64,000 bases of DNA from Litoditis marina (lineage: Eukaryota > Nematoda > Chromadorea > Rhabditida > Rhabditidae). The notes beneath the pieces were generated by a model. It saw only the letters and a list, made by a program, of their open reading frames with translations, searched no databases and was not told where the DNA came from. Every line of letters starts with the position of its first letter. Position 1 is the first letter of the stretch. The stretch lies in NCBI GenBank assembly GCA_964036275.1, contig OZ038433.1, forward strand, positions 36,241,336 to 36,305,335, given 5' to 3'. Positions 27,136-39,776 of the stretch are shown here, piece after piece. Both the position numbers and the translations under genes were made by a program.

Positions 27136-28714
27136 TAATTAAATTGAATTTGTCTTCCATTTTAGATTGTTTACGATAATATGCGTCAGTTCAGATTCAA
27201 TACAAACTGGAGAAAAAATTGCTTATTTGTTCGATACTCACCTTCCTACCTCTGATCGTTGAGTGTGCTCGTACCATCGTCCAGTTATATGGCAGCATCA
27301 CCGACCAAATGAATATAATCTCCTACACATCACAATCTGCGTGATTTGATAGACAACTCAAGGAGAATTGGGTATAAAGCAGGAGTTTTAGTTTTGAAAA
27401 CGATTCGAAATGAAAAACTCGAAATTCGGAAAACTTTGGAATTTCATACTGGCAAATTCTCAAACTCGAACTGTACTCGAAACTCGAAATAAAAACAATC
27501 TTGAAACTCGATTCTTTCAACTCAATTAACAACCGTACAATGAACATATGTGCACAATTTCAGATTAATTCTAAGGGAGATAATGGCTAGTGTCCAATTG
27601 TGGACCATCATATTGATTTCACCCGTGATTGGAAAACTAGTGGTCAAGACGATTGTCATAAAGTTTGTCAGAGGTAGCACGGTGAACGCTGTATCATCCA
27701 GGAACAACGCATAACAGGTTTCTGCAAAATCACACTTCGGTAATATTGTGTATTGGCATGTCCATCTTACAGTCATGTTTTATCAGATTTTTCTCACCGA
27801 ATAAAGTTCACCAATCGATATTTTGTTGAAAATGTGGACATAAATTGAATGAGTAAGTGAAAAATTAAGTTGTTATATCAATTGGGGTTCTCCATACCTT
27901 TTGTTAGAGAGGTTTGGTTGAGACATTGTACGCTATGACACAATTCATAATTGAAGTTGATCCTCTATTCCACGAATAAAGACGAATAAAGATGAAACTG
28001 TCGCGTGTGAGTTAGGTGAAACATGCGTACAATTCTCTCAAATTGGCAAATATATAGCATTTCTGAATAACGTATTACGGTTCCCAGTGTGATAGAGTAT
28101 CGATATAATATTGTATAGATGTTATTGTATGATCCGAGAAGAAATGAGCCGATTAGTAAACGTTCAGCCTGTTTATCTCCCTAGCTTTATTTGATGGTGG
28201 TTTTAAATGTGATTGTAAGATTTATCCTATTCAGATTCTTCAGAACTTGAGTGTAACAGACTTTAACGGAACGTTTTCTAGCGCAGGTATTCAACAAAAT
28301 ATTCAATATTCACAAATTCTGGAGAGGCTGTTCACAATGTTCACTCGTAGTATAGCTTTTGCTTGTTCACAGACCAGCACAGCACCGTACCACACTTTTC
28401 CCAGGGGTAATTGCGCACCTGATTTAATCAAGAACTTCTAGCACCTTCGAAAATCGAAAACGGAGAAAGTAATTGCATTTGTTCAACCTGCGATGCTAAT
28501 TTGAAGTTTATCAAATCACTAGGGACCAATTTATCGCTGACCGAAAAAGCAGAAACGCCTCTGAAGGTACGAACTTGGTATTTGTCTGAGTCTGAGTGAC
28601 AGTACGACGGTCTTTAGTTCAGTCCTACTTCCGGTTCCATCAGGCTTAAAATTCTACAACTAGTGACGCAAGATACAGTGGTATTCCTATGAAAGATACA
28701 GCTCTCAAGTAACC

Positions 28715-30812
28715 ATGAACGTCGGTATTTATTCTACGTGGAATTCCTGGATCAGTGGATCGCTTGCTATTGTCGCTAATCTCATCTCGATATACGTGAT
28801 TCTACGACGTTCAGCGTCAACCATCGGGAAATACAAACGCATGATGGTAGCGTCGGCAATGCTAGATATTGCCTTCAGCTGCGTTTTCATTATCACTAGC
28901 CCGGTGAGATACTGTAAAAATGACTGTATCAAGTAATAAATGATAAAAAAACTACTAGCTTTTTTATGAAAGTATTTTCCTTTCCAAAAACATAAGGTTC
29001 ACATCATTGAATCCGTAGCTTTCTCCGTGCACATCAACATCATTGTTTCTTACAGACAATAACTTCTCTTTCTCTGAAGGACAGTATTCTGATTGTGAAG
29101 GGTGGAATAGCTATCGGATCGCCCTGGAGTCATATCATGTTATGTTTCTCAATTTATTGTATCTGTCAATCGATAGTCACCCCGCCATGCCTCTTCCTTT
29201 TTCGCTATTTTCAAATTTGTCGGTGGGTTGCGTCTATAGAACATAGTACACCGATTATCGTACTATATGAAAAATATATTTGAATTTTACTAGAAGTAAA
29301 TTGAATAGTAACGTAAAGTTAGCCGTCTCTCTTCTTATTTCTGCTGTGTTTAACATGTTTCACGTGACTGCAGTATACTTGGAACGGCAATTATTCGAAA
29401 AACTCATGATATAAGATTGTATTGTCTCACTTTGCCAGAGTAAGTAAGATATGTGTGTAATGTCAATCTACAGGTCTTCTGCTCTGAGTTCCAATTGGTT
29501 TCGTAGAAGTCTTCTGATTCCATTTCTCGTGTCTCTGACGTGTGCGGCTCCCTTCTGCCTAGCGGCATGGCCCGACAAAAAAGATGAAGAAGAGTTCTCC
29601 CTAATTGCGTTCGCAATTAACATTGAACGCGATGGAGCATTTTTTGTGGCGAAGTTAGACGTAAGTTGTTTTTCATATTGTAACGGGCAATAATTTCACC
29701 GCCGAGCTGCAGTATCTGACTCGTCTTACAAAGTGTTTCTATAAGTTTGGCTGTTGTGACGTCAATTTGTTGTTTTGCATACTACGGCCAATGAATCTTG
29801 TGAGTTGTGAGTTTTGTGAATATTAGGGAAGAATCGAATGTTCATTCGTCACTTAACACGTGAAACTCCACGTATTTAGATTCATATATAATTTGAAATT
29901 TAGAAAAGAAACGAAACAAGTAGAAGTTTCTTTTTCACGCGTTCAATGTAGGAAAAAGGCATACACTCTACTTTATCACTCCCATTTCCATTTCAGCCTG
30001 ATCGCACCCATGTTCGATACTTGCAACGTTCAATTGCCATCCGATGTTCTCTTCTGGCTCTAATCGTCGTTCTCATTTCCTCATTGGCAATTATGTTCAT
30101 CACCTGGCGCAAAATGATCGTGAAAATCGGCGAGAGCAGTAGCAGTCCGAAGACAAAGCAACTGCATCGACAACTTCAACGAACACTTCTGGCACAGGTA
30201 TTGATAAACTGAAGATACGCGTAGATAGAAATCATACCAAAACTTTAGCATCATGTTTATCGAACATTTTGTGCTATGGTAGCATGGAAAATCGAGTGCT
30301 GTTTGCCTTATTGCAACAAGTTCATGAGGTACTCATGTCTTTATCATAACAGCGACTTCGTAATGAATCCCTAGTACTTCAACTATTTCACACAGGTCGG
30401 ATCTGTGCCGCATTAACCAATAAATTCTCGCTAACGTTACTAAAAATTGAATAAAAAGGATGTGTCAATATGCAGTGTGCCTACTTTATTCTACCATATT
30501 GCATGCAGGAACACGAAATGTGTTCATTAAACTAGAAGCAATAAATCTTGAAGCGCTAAATTCACCTCATTGCAGTTTATCGTTCCCTTTCTCTGCATAC
30601 ACATTCCCTTCTACTTCTCGTGTCTGGCTCCTTTTGCGAGTATCGAGACGGGCGAGATATCGGAATTCCTTCCTTTTCTCTTCTCTTGGTGTCCGCTAAT
30701 CAACCCCGTCGTCATCATATTTTCGGTTCATACCTATCGCCAGTTCATCATAAGATTCTTAAAATCTACTTTAGGGACTCCAAAGGTTTTCACGACCACC
30801 AACACTAGGTAG
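28715..30812 (+). CDS. Str-superfamily seven-transmembrane chemoreceptor (gene A), complete
   Basis: Exons 28715-28903, 29056-29222, 29474-29660, 29997-30197 and 30576-30812 join in phase to 326 aa and a TAG stop. Hydrophobic segments fit seven helices: SLAIVANLISIYVIL, MMVASAMLDIAFSCVFI, the exon 2 block CFSIYCICQSIVTPPCLFL, LLIPFLVSLTCAAPFCLAA, SLLALIVVLISSLAIMFI, FIVPFLCIHIPFYFSC and FLFSWCPLINPVVIIFS. Family marks are IGKYKRMM after helix 1, RYFQICR after helix 3, KQLHRQLQRTLLAQ before helix 6 and NPVVIIFSVHTYRQF at the end, as in nematode str/srj receptors. Such receptors sit in sensory cilia and signal through G proteins; the ligand is unknown. Intron 2 carries a family R repeat. Gene B at 51.6-59.7 kb is a paralogue with identical lengths for exons 2 and 3. 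Confidence 0.9.
29290..29377. repeat. Family R repeat, copy 2, in intron 2 of gene A
   Basis: CTAGAAGTAAATTGAATAGT through CACGTAAAGTTAGC and TTTCACGTGACT to CAGTATAC matches copies at 25,071 and 63,653. Copy 1 is longer in the middle by about 30 bp. Confidence 0.6.
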
Positions 30813-30861
30813 CAATTGTCCCTGTATCATAAAATATTCACATTGAATGTTTTGTTTATTG

Positions 30862-30867
30862 AATAAA
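30862..30867 (+). terminator. Polyadenylation signal AATAAA of gene A
   Basis: AATAAA lies 50 bp after the TAG stop of gene A, a usual nematode spacing. Confidence 0.65.
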
Positions 30868-31751
30868 GTATTAATACAGATAACAGGTTTGTTGTTCTGA
30901 AAAGAGTTTAAAGATACTGTTTCTAGTAGAGAGAGTTTTGCGATTATTAAATCTGTTCATTTGGCATGAATTGTAGAGCACAGTGGTATGCGCTCCGTTC
31001 ACGTTATTCCAATTGTTTCTCTTTTCTCGAAAAAGGTAGGTGCTTTAAATCACCAACTGGTCTTTATTTTCGAAACAATACAGTGTTTCATAAAGAACAT
31101 GCGGCGTCACCTCTCAAACTTCTCAATAACAACTGAAGTAAATAATGTATGCATAAGGCTCCCATGGGATTGGTTTTCCGTGGTTGAAAACTTTCAAGCC
31201 TTCCTTCTCAAAACTAAGTAGTTATTGATCAAAGCGTGCGGATTAATCTAATCAAGGTAATTGCACGAATCACAAATCACATTTGAACAAATCATTGAAA
31301 ATCGCTGTTACTAGGGTGCACAAAGTAGAACTATCACATTGCAGACCAACACACATACAGTGTTCAACATTACTTTCACCTATATTCGGAGAGAATATCG
31401 GTTCCCATCGTTCATCTTTACAATAACCATAATAATCAGGAGTGATTTCAAATTTTATTTTCTCCGACCTTAAGTATGGAGAAACGCCTCTATAATGCCT
31501 AATAAATACTGCGAAATCCGTTTTCGGAAACCGTGACCAAACGAACCCATTATAATCTTAAAATCACAGTATTCAATGTTCGCGTTGCACAACTATTTGA
31601 AAAACGAGAGCAATGCTAAATCGAGCATAATTCTATGCGATTGACATCTTTTAGATGTTATAAAAATGTTATAAACGCAATAAATCAAAACATAGGTATA
31701 GTACGATTCGGATTATCGAGTGAAGTAATAGCCTTTGCAAAACGATATATT
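30868..31751. other. Convergent intergenic space between gene A and the Sre-like gene
   Basis: Two converging 3' ends face each other here. No exon, repeat or RNA gene was recognised. The poly(A) signal of the minus-strand gene was not placed. Confidence 0.4.
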
Positions 31752-34700
31752 TCATTTCCAAGCTTTTTCCAAGGACGCAAAATGTATGTTTTGCTCTTCG
31801 TTCGGAGAAACAAATAATACTTTGCCGCCCAAATCAGTGGCTACAAATGGTTGTATTTTAGAGGAAGGCCAGATGAGGAATAGTCTCCTGGTGACGAGAC
31901 GCAGACGTTTAGACGAACGAATGAGCTGCACCGGCACTATTATCGTCTGGAACAAATGAATTGTAAATTAAGTTTTTTGGGAAAAGTGCATGCGAAGAGT
32001 GCGCAAAATCAGCTTTTCAAAAGTATTCATTGGGAAGTATTTCAAGGTGTACTGTAAGTAATAAGTTTGTTCTGTGAACTCAAATTGAAGTTTTTTCAGG
32101 TGTCAACATTTACAAAATCGACGAAAAAAGGAAAAAAAAGTTATAAACATCACATTCGCCACTTTGGCAGCGTGCCAATGAAACTTCGAATAAATAAATT
32201 TCATGGAAATATCAGGTTTTATGAAAAGAATTTCACCTACGTACTGTCAAAAAGGTAACATCCGCTATGAGAAAGGTTTAGTGTTTTGGAAAAATTTGAC
32301 ATAATGAAAAGCCGCTAGGCATTTTTGTTCACACGTTGCCCGAGTCTCCGTTGGATATGGATTGTTAATTTTCGTTTCGTATACTGTACTAGAACGCGAA
32401 TCAGCTATTGCGTACAACTTGCAAAGTGAAACAATCAGGAACGTACCACGAAACTCTGACGCTTTCTAGTATTTTTTTAATTTTTTTTTAATGTTTAATC
32501 ATCATTTACTTATCAACACTCGCATATGAAAGAAGCTTACCTGCGCCACAAATAGGAAGTATAACACGTGAGTGAGAGTATTGAAGACTATGTCAATGTT
32601 TACACACAAAACTCTGATCAGAATCAAAAACATGTTGAGTATTGTGAGTCCACATATAATACCAACTGTGGAGGCCAGTACGGAGTTCACACTGAAAATC
32701 TTGTAAAAACAGTGATGATTATTGAATGAAACTGAACACGATTTTATACTAACCATTATTTATGTTATGTGAACAAACGATAATTGTTCTCGTGTGGTGG
32801 AAGCAGTTATTGCCGGATACTGATGGAACTCGCCAACAGAATGGTCGTCGCCAACAGAAAAGCCTTAGGTTACTGTATATCTCAATTTTCACTGTGTACG
32901 GACACATGCCTTTCATCCGAAAGCTTGTCCATTATGTACTCTAGTAGCGCAGTGGTAGTTCGTTTTAACCATCGATAGTAGCCAGTTACAGTAGATTTAA
33001 GTGGGCGGAGTCAATTGTGTTGGAAAGTTTCCAACAATCGCTCTAATCAAAATTGTGCACCAGCTGGGTATTGAACTCAGCTGGGATAGGTGGTGCGGCG
33101 CCCACCAGCAGCCGGCCATCTGAACATGGTCGCCAAAAACTAAAAACAGTGATATCCAATCATATTTTTTTGGCCGTTTTTCAATGCTCATTTTATCACA
33201 CAAAAAGTGGTTTGAATTACTCCCTGATCATGTGGTAATCTTTTGAAAACAAAAAAGTTGCAAAAATCCTAAAATAACCAGTTTTCGAATTTTTATTTGC
33301 AATGAAACGTCTGGCAAGCTGCCAGATCAGTTGCCTGTAATATAGGGTGCGCTCGACCAGCATGGCTGACTGCTATCGATGGGCGAAACAAACTATAGCG
33401 CCCAGCTACAAATCTTTCGCTCGCAGGTTCACATCTGGCGAGAGACAACATTAATAGTTTTGGTACCCACTCTAATCATAGAACACCCGAGCGTGTAATA
33501 CATAAAATTAGTTAGTTGATGTTGATTCTCTCATGAGCAGATCACGTGAAGTTCTCATGACTATTTCACAATCAAATATATTATCAAATCTGAATAATAA
33601 AACTTTGCTGTATCCTATGTTGCCATGACCTTTTCCCTTTTCAATCCAAAACTGTATAACTTATTCACCGTACTCCCTCGGCTAGTGTGAATCTGCTGGA
33701 CAAACCAACGTTCCTCTCCAGTCGGTACTTTCGCTTGGAAATGAGAAAGAGCACGAAAAAGCCCTGAAAAGATCAATGATCATTGATCACGTCTACAAAT
33801 GTGTGAAGGAAAAAATCATTCTACTATGCTCAATGCTCTATTATTTTGAATGATTTTTTTTGTTAAATCGGTATATAATCAAATAGCTTACCAGCGCAGC
33901 AAAGCAATCAAGTACAAGCATCGTGGCAAGATAGGATCGGATTCGGAGGATTCCTGGAGTTAAGATTCAACTTGGAAGCAGTTCAACAAAACCTCCCATT
34001 TTTCTCCCCTCTTGTATTTTCTATCTATTTATATCGGTCTCTCTCTTTTGTTTTCTGTGGCCTGGGATTTGTCATCCAATAATTTGCAAATCTTTTTTTA
34101 TAATTTTTGGGCGTCGTTACCTAAACATATTCATTAATACATTTGCTCTGGTTGTTGAAGTATTCCTAGTAGATTCTTCGATATATGTAGCTAACACAAT
34201 TCACTCTCTTTTTGCCGTCGTTACCGAAACATATTTCAGGATATGTTTCGGGAACGACGCCAAAAAAGAATAAGTTATTTGCGAATTATTGGATGATAAA
34301 AAACCACAAATTACTCCCCTTTTCGACAGGCTCTTTCAAAACCACCAGAGCCATTCATATCCATTACTGGTCGTAGGTTTGAAAACCTGCGGCGGTAGTG
34401 ATTGGATTTTTGACAACGTAGGTAGCGAAATGTTTTATTTTCCCCACCACCTCATAAGTTGTACTTTGGAGTTTTGCGTACTTTCTCACACGCTCAATTG
34501 TCCGGAAAATACTATTTCAAACACGGAGTTATAGCTGATAACGTAATCTTGAGCCAAATACGAAACGGTTTTGCTTCAACTCACTCATGCCATATTCGTT
34601 ATTGAGGGATATTGCGAGTACCAGCTGAAATAACACTTGTATTCTGCTTTAAAAATGATCAACCCATCAATTACATGTTGTTACACGAACATGCATTGTT

Positions 34701-36840
34701 TTATCATAGGTCAATTAGAAAAGTGCTTTCTCATAGGGTATGAAACACTTTAACAGGCTCGTGTGATCTCGAAGGTTAAAGAAACCGTTCCTCTCTAATT
34801 TGAGTTTCACGAAAAATTTAAAAAGCTCAAAAAAGTTTCTCAATGTCTTCCCATTGACCATGAAAAAACTTTCTGATTGAAAATTTGTAAAATTTGCATA
34901 TCGTCAAGGAATAAATAATGGGGCATGAACATTTTCACTGTGACGCAATTTGACTTGGTTCATTTACATCCATATTAATTTTGATTTTTCAGTTTTCAAT
35001 TTTGTAGTCGCCTGTGATAGAGTGTTTTAAAATCTTTTTTGCACTTCTATAGGCTATTTTGAGCATACCCCGTACGCAACTCCCCTATCGGTGTCATTAC
35101 GTAAGCCGCTTTTCTGAGAAAACGAAGCAAGATAGGGATATAAAAGTATATATTGTTGATAATGGTTATGAATTTGCCATAGAATCAGATTGTTAACTCA
35201 AAGGTCAAAATTAAAGCGGGATGGATTCTTTAAATGGAGATCATTCCAATACCACCCTTCGCAAGATTTTGAAGAAAACGATGAACGGATACAAACTACG
35301 ATTTTGCCCCCAGGATGGAAAGAGTTCATAAAAAATTATACTCTTATGCAAGCATAACGATTAGATTTTTCAAAGGATGTGAGTTTCATGAAATATGCAT
35401 GATTCCCACCCCAGATGATGCTCGATTTTCCAGTTTGCTTAAATACAGTATGATCTACCTAGAAATCCAAGGTTTATTAGTTTCCCAGATATTGACAGTA
35501 ACTAATTTATACAAACTGATTGGTTATTGAGGTTGTACCTGTACAATTATTAAGAAAATAGCCGGCAGTGGTATAGTATTCCATTTCTTCTCATAGTTCA
35601 CCATTTGGCGAAACGCCAACAGACGCTCGAAGAACAGACACGGAATGTTGTAGAAAATCATTTGAGTGGCTGAATTTAACAGATAAGCAAACTAGAAACT
35701 GCACTCAGAGTACGTCGCCACAAAAACAAATTACGAATATTCACATTACCAGTTCTGTTAGAAGTAGTTTGCATGTGTATCCAATGGACGGTTCGGAGGT
35801 ACTGTTTTCATGCTGTGCGACACCGTCTACACAGGATAAATGTGAGTTTATATTTACATATAAGTTTCCAGGCCTTTTTAACATAAACTGACAGAGATTC
35901 TCTGTGATCTACTTCAACAAAATTGTACCTACAGTAGGTCGAAACCTACATATTGACAATTAAACTCAATCATTTTGTACGGCCTATCTCTCGCTGCAAA
36001 CTTGAGGTTTGTATTATCACTAGTTCATTGAGAAATCGCCGGTTTTTTCTCAACAACGAACAACTTTAGTAAGTCATATTGATCCCAAACGATTATGTTA
36101 TTATGTTGTTTTACATTCATCAATACAAGAACATAGGCCTTTCACACAAAACAAACCTAGTGAGAGAAGATAGTGGACCACTTCAAGTGTGAGAGGGTAG
36201 TTCTCCGGCGGGACACAAATGACAATTGTGGCTGTACAAAACAGAAGACCAAAATAACCCAACGGGAAAATCAGAATGAGAAGACGGAGATTCATGTGAT
36301 ACACCTGTTGGGAATGAAAGGTTTCGATTCGTGTCCTCCGTGACATTCTCTTCTACTACTACTACTGGTCGATTATACATTATTCAACTGAAATGATTCT
36401 GAACTAAGCTTCACTGGCGACTGTAGTTTATCTCTAATCCCGAGAAAATCGCGCGCAGCGCGAAGCTCTGCGCAGATTAGTTTTTGTGATGTAGTTGTTT
36501 GGTTACTGTTAAACAAGTCATGGCGTTTTTCCACTCAAAGATGAATAAGTCAAACTTAAACTGGAACGAAGTACACTGCGTTTCTCACGTCCGACACCTT
36601 GTACACATCTAGTTAACCTATAGAGATATGTGATTTTCCCGTAAAAATGGATATTTTTGCATGCGCAAAGGAGGAAAATCGCCCTACCGCAAACGTGTAG
36701 TGAAGCCTGGAACTTAACAACTTTGAGACTCCATACCTTCGCTTTGATAAAAACCACAATGGTCACCAATTGCAGGAAAAGCGAGAAGAACACAAAAACC
36801 AGCAGGACCGGATGCATCTTGATTTCTTCGTTCGATAGAT
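31752..36840 (-). CDS. Sre-like seven-transmembrane chemoreceptor, incomplete model
   Basis: Minus-strand exons, 5' to 3': 36840-36737, 36304-36157, 35669-35539, 33953-33892, 33763-33669, 32691-32541, 31946-31752. Helix 1 is VLLVFVFFSLFLQLVTIVVF. VYHMNLRLLILIFPLGYFGL resembles the FHxNL start of helix 2 in Sre proteins. FFERLLAFRQMVNYEKKW is the Sre-type ER..A....YE motif after helix 3. KRKYRLERN and SSRFTLAEGVR match the LSxRFQxxEN region. The last exon ends NIHFASLEKAWK, like the YFxxL..W end of Sre. About 295 codons are accounted for, against roughly 350 for the family. The N-terminal exon is not found, and phase demands one more exon between 33,954 and 35,538, so it may be intact but unresolved, or decayed. 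Confidence 0.72.
32938..33446 (+). pseudogene. tRNA-like sequence split by a family M MITE
   Basis: TAGCGCAGTGG at 32,945-32,955 fits an RNA polymerase III A box, and GGTTCACATCT at 33,427-33,437 resembles a B box. Removing the MITE at 32,956-33,395 with one TA copy joins GCGCAGTGGTAGCGC, a perfect D-arm with a four-pair stem. The A box and B box starts are then about 41 nt apart, as in a tRNA. A TCGC/GCGA T-stem and a partial CTCT/AGAG acceptor pairing are visible, but the anticodon stem is poor. It is a tRNA relic or tRNA-derived SINE, now disrupted. Confidence 0.55.
32956..33395. mobile_element. mariner/Tc1-type MITE (family M), copy 2
   Basis: TAGTTCGTTTTAACCATCGA at the left and TCGATGGGCGAAACAAACTA at the right form the terminal repeats. 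The interior matches copy 1 at 12,507-12,968, including GTGGGCGGAGTCAATTGTGT and GCCGGCCATCTGAAC. A TA follows the right end; the left TA is merged with the element end. It lies in an intron of the Sre-like gene. Confidence 0.85.
34050..34312. mobile_element. Foldback element in an intron of the Sre-like gene
   Basis: Arms of about 75-80 bp face each other: GTCATCCAATAATTTGCAAAT and GGGCGTCGTTACC on the left pair with GGAACGACGCC and ATTTGCGAATTATTGGATGA on the right. An inner hairpin, ACCGAAACATATTTC against GGATATGTTTCGGG, fills the centre. No coding capacity. Confidence 0.7.
36450..36482. repeat. Family P GC palindrome
   Basis: GCGCGCAGCGCGAAGCTCTG followed by CGCAGATTAG is a slightly decayed copy of the GCGCAGCGC palindrome. 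It sits in the intron between exons 1 and 2 of the Sre-like model. Confidence 0.55.
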
Positions 36841-37224
36841 CTTAAAGATAGACAACAACAGACACTTTTGTTTCACAGGTCAGCCTTTCGAAGCAAAAAC
36901 ATCATGAAGGATCAAGAAATCTTCTACGATTTTAAAAACTGAGGACAGCGTATACCTTCAAATCGGAAACATTCAATGACTTCACAGATTAAATGAAGGT
37001 ACAATCTCAATTTTGCTCCATTATCGGATCATAATATTAGTCTGATGGGAGTTGAGAGAATGATTCGCGGAACTTGACATTTATATTCTGATCTCAAAAC
37101 GGTCAGGACGGATTCAATGCTCCGCGTGAGTTGCGTTTTTTTTTTGCGATTGCGCGTATATTTCATATTTGAAAGCAGAGAATGGTGAGAATTGAGCACG
37201 TCTACACTCAGTTGAGACTTCATC

Positions 37225-37389
37225 CTAATTAAAATAATTGTAAACAGATCTATGGTTGATAGTCTCGTGATGTAACTTGAAACGGACTTTACGACGTTTC
37301 AGAATGCACTGTTCACAACATGGCTGAATCCCTCGAGACCAATTAACCAAGAAGACACAGAACAAAGAGATAACGTAACATCCGAGCAC
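37225..37389 (-). pseudogene. Orphan membrane-segment exon
   Basis: Behind a perfect TTTTCAG acceptor (minus strand) a 54-codon frame reads VLGCYVISLFCVFLVNWSRG, then IQPCCEQCILKRRKVRFKL, and ends at TAG. It has one hydrophobic helix followed by a Cys cluster and basic residues. It could be the missing 5' part of the Sre-like gene or a relic of another receptor; no in-phase partner was found. Confidence 0.35.
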
Positions 37390-38745
37390 CTGAAAATGGA
37401 TGATTGTTCATTATTTGGTTATTTTCAGGATCGTGAGCGAGCAGGTGAGATCGCAATGTAACTAATCATGGTCAGGAATCGATTTTGAAATGCGATACTT
37501 TGTGTAGTGCTCGTTCGGAGTTTTATTTTGTCTAACTTTTCCGAAATTCGACTTCAAACCTTATTTTTAGTTTCTGCTGAAACTGCACATCGTCGTACTA
37601 ATCGTGCGCAGTCTTTCTCTGCCGCGGTCGTGCACATACACGTATTATATCATAGAAGTATGCAGACACGCACAAACTCACTCTAAATATATGTTGACGA
37701 AATCAGCTTTTGCTGGTTTAAAGTTGTTGCCATAGAAAAAACACGTAGAAAAAAAGAGTATGTCAGCAAAATTACCGGAACTACACTTCTTTCCACCTGT
37801 CAATTGTCTCATTAGCGAGACTAAACTTCGCTCCACCTGCCAAACTACAATAACAGTTATGAAAACAGAATTAGGAACTCGGAATTAATGGGGCTGAATA
37901 CCATTGGTAAGAGAAGCCTCAATAATAACTGCAAAAACATATCCATGTTAACCTACTAGCGTTTCTAACAAGTAATGTCGCGAACGGTGGTGATTACCCT
38001 TCGGTTCGTCTCTATATGTAACTGCCACGCGGTTCAAGTATAAAGTAATTGGTATGCAAACATGGGAGTTCCCTATTGCTCCTGTGAGATACAATATCAT
38101 TTGTACATCAAATAGTTAAGTAGACATTCCATGAAGTTACGGGTATATCGTGATATTTGAGCATAAACATAACACTGAATATAAATTACTTTTCATTGCT
38201 GTGGTTGACTAAACAGAGAATAGAGAACATTGCAAGAGGAAGGAGTACGGGTAGTTTACTACGAGTTTTACGCTCAGTTGCCCAGTCCATCCACGGTTGC
38301 TACGATAATAAGAATGGAATGATAGACGAGTACGTGAGCAACTTAAATACTAGCTGCCTCACGACTCGTCTGGCCGTCTGGGCTAGACACGTGGGACGTG
38401 TGACGCGTCAGGCGTCTGGAAACAGGATGGCGGCTGTCAACGTGTTAGGCCTACTTCTGCCTATCCAGAACAAGTAACCACATTTGCTTCGAGCGAATTG
38501 AATGCTTTAACTAAACCTCTCCCCTATTTCGAAGTAGATCAAGCCCAGTTAGAAATCAGCGAGGTTGCTGACATAGAAACAGTTGCGCCGATCTACTGCG
38601 GTTAACAGGCTACAAAAGCCAGAGATCATGGAGGTCAGTGAAAATGCATACTGTCCAATACATACTGGATATCTTTAATCTGCAAATGTGACTAGCGTTT
38701 TATAACAATTTGAAGCTGTGAAATTCTTCCCCGTTCCCTGTATTC
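37390..38745. other. Intergenic, no gene seen
   Basis: Contains no supported exon. The plus-strand frame at 38,157-38,477 has no recognisable domain and no convincing splice partners. Confidence 0.4.
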
Positions 38746-39110
38746 TTGCGAGTCGTGGGCACTTTCGAGATCCGAAATGGAGCGACTCCGAATTGTTCAG
38801 CGTAAGATGGAGAGAGGGATGTTGAACCGACGAAAGAAAGGATCACCTCCCGAAAGCCGTTTTGAGCGGAATACGGAATGGTGTCCGCACAACAGAGAGA
38901 GGTCTCCTGGCCGCCCAGCAGTCCGCTGGCATTATGACCTGGTTGAAGCCACCCGAAGCCACAACTAAGAAACCCAAAGAGGCAAAGAGGTCGTTGCCGC
39001 TCACCGAGTATTCGTGGCCACGAATATCTCAGAGCGTGCAGAGATAAGCAGATTTGGAGATCGGTGAAGGACCACCACTGTGTAACATTGTGATGTGACT
39101 AATAAAACGA
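38746..39110 (+). mobile_element. RTE-type LINE remnant, C-terminal reverse transcriptase end
   Basis: The frame ESWALSRSEMERLRIVQRKM and ERGML is the conserved region near the end of RTE-type polyproteins. After frame changes it continues as SPGRPAVRWHYDLVEA and then RACRDKQIWRSVKDHHCVTL to a stop at 39,091-39,093. The order GRP..RW...W...A.D+..W is diagnostic of this family. A tail of ACTTGAACTGAAACTTGAAC follows. The copy is frameshifted and 5' truncated. The left breakpoint of the 6,683-bp duplication (38,861) falls inside it. Confidence 0.8.
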
Positions 39111-39776
39111 AAACTTGAACTGAAACTTGAACTTCATACAGTGAAGCTGACCGAATTGAGATCGTTCAGGAAATATCCCCAGTACGGTGACTCAACCATA
39201 GTTTTCACGTTGTACTCTTTCACGTCTGACTGTTTGTGACACGCAGAGTGAACCTATGCGAATGAACTTTATATTATGATTATTATTATTATAGAGATTT
39301 TCTTGAGACGTTTATCAGTTATCTGCAAGATTCTGTGTTTTGCAGAAAGACATCTTAGACATGTTAGTTGATCAGAACTCAATAGCTCCGAACATCAAAC
39401 CCCAACTGTATAACAAAACCAGATTACGGTGACGTGACGCGGATTTCACAGCCGAGACGGCGCCATTTTCAAAAAAGATGTGTTCACCTTCTGATTTACT
39501 GTGGACTATGCATCCATTAAGAGTACTTATTAGTTTTAAATGCACTGTGTCGGTTACACTAAATGGTAATACAATCGGTTATTTGGATTAAAATAGTACA
39601 GAGAATATAAAAGCCGTATTGAGTTGAAAACGCACACTTCTCACCGCTTTTCCTTGGGCTCCTTAGGAGATATTTTCTTCTTGGGTATTAGTTTCGAAAA
39701 CGCAGTAAGATTACTGATTAGTTGCTCGTAAGTTAATTTATACCTTTATTAATTTTGTCGTTCCAGAATCGATCGA

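Larger units (their letters stand above)
23433..28714. other. Gene-poor intergenic region between P450 and chemoreceptor A
   Basis: No gene could be supported in these 5.3 kb. Recognised contents are listed separately: a TTTCACGTGACT repeat at 25,071-25,200, a GCGCAGCGC palindrome element at 26,310-26,425, a GTCGAC repeat end at 26,793-26,826 and a purine tract at 27,068-27,135. A minus-strand open segment at about 27,558-27,724 behind a TTTTGCAG acceptor (ETCYALFLDDTAF start) could be a lone exon relic, but nothing around it completes a gene. Confidence 0.45.

Noticed and set aside
38157..38477. 106-codon plus-strand frame
   Set aside because: No recognisable motif and no conserved partner in the duplicated unit, which starts further right.
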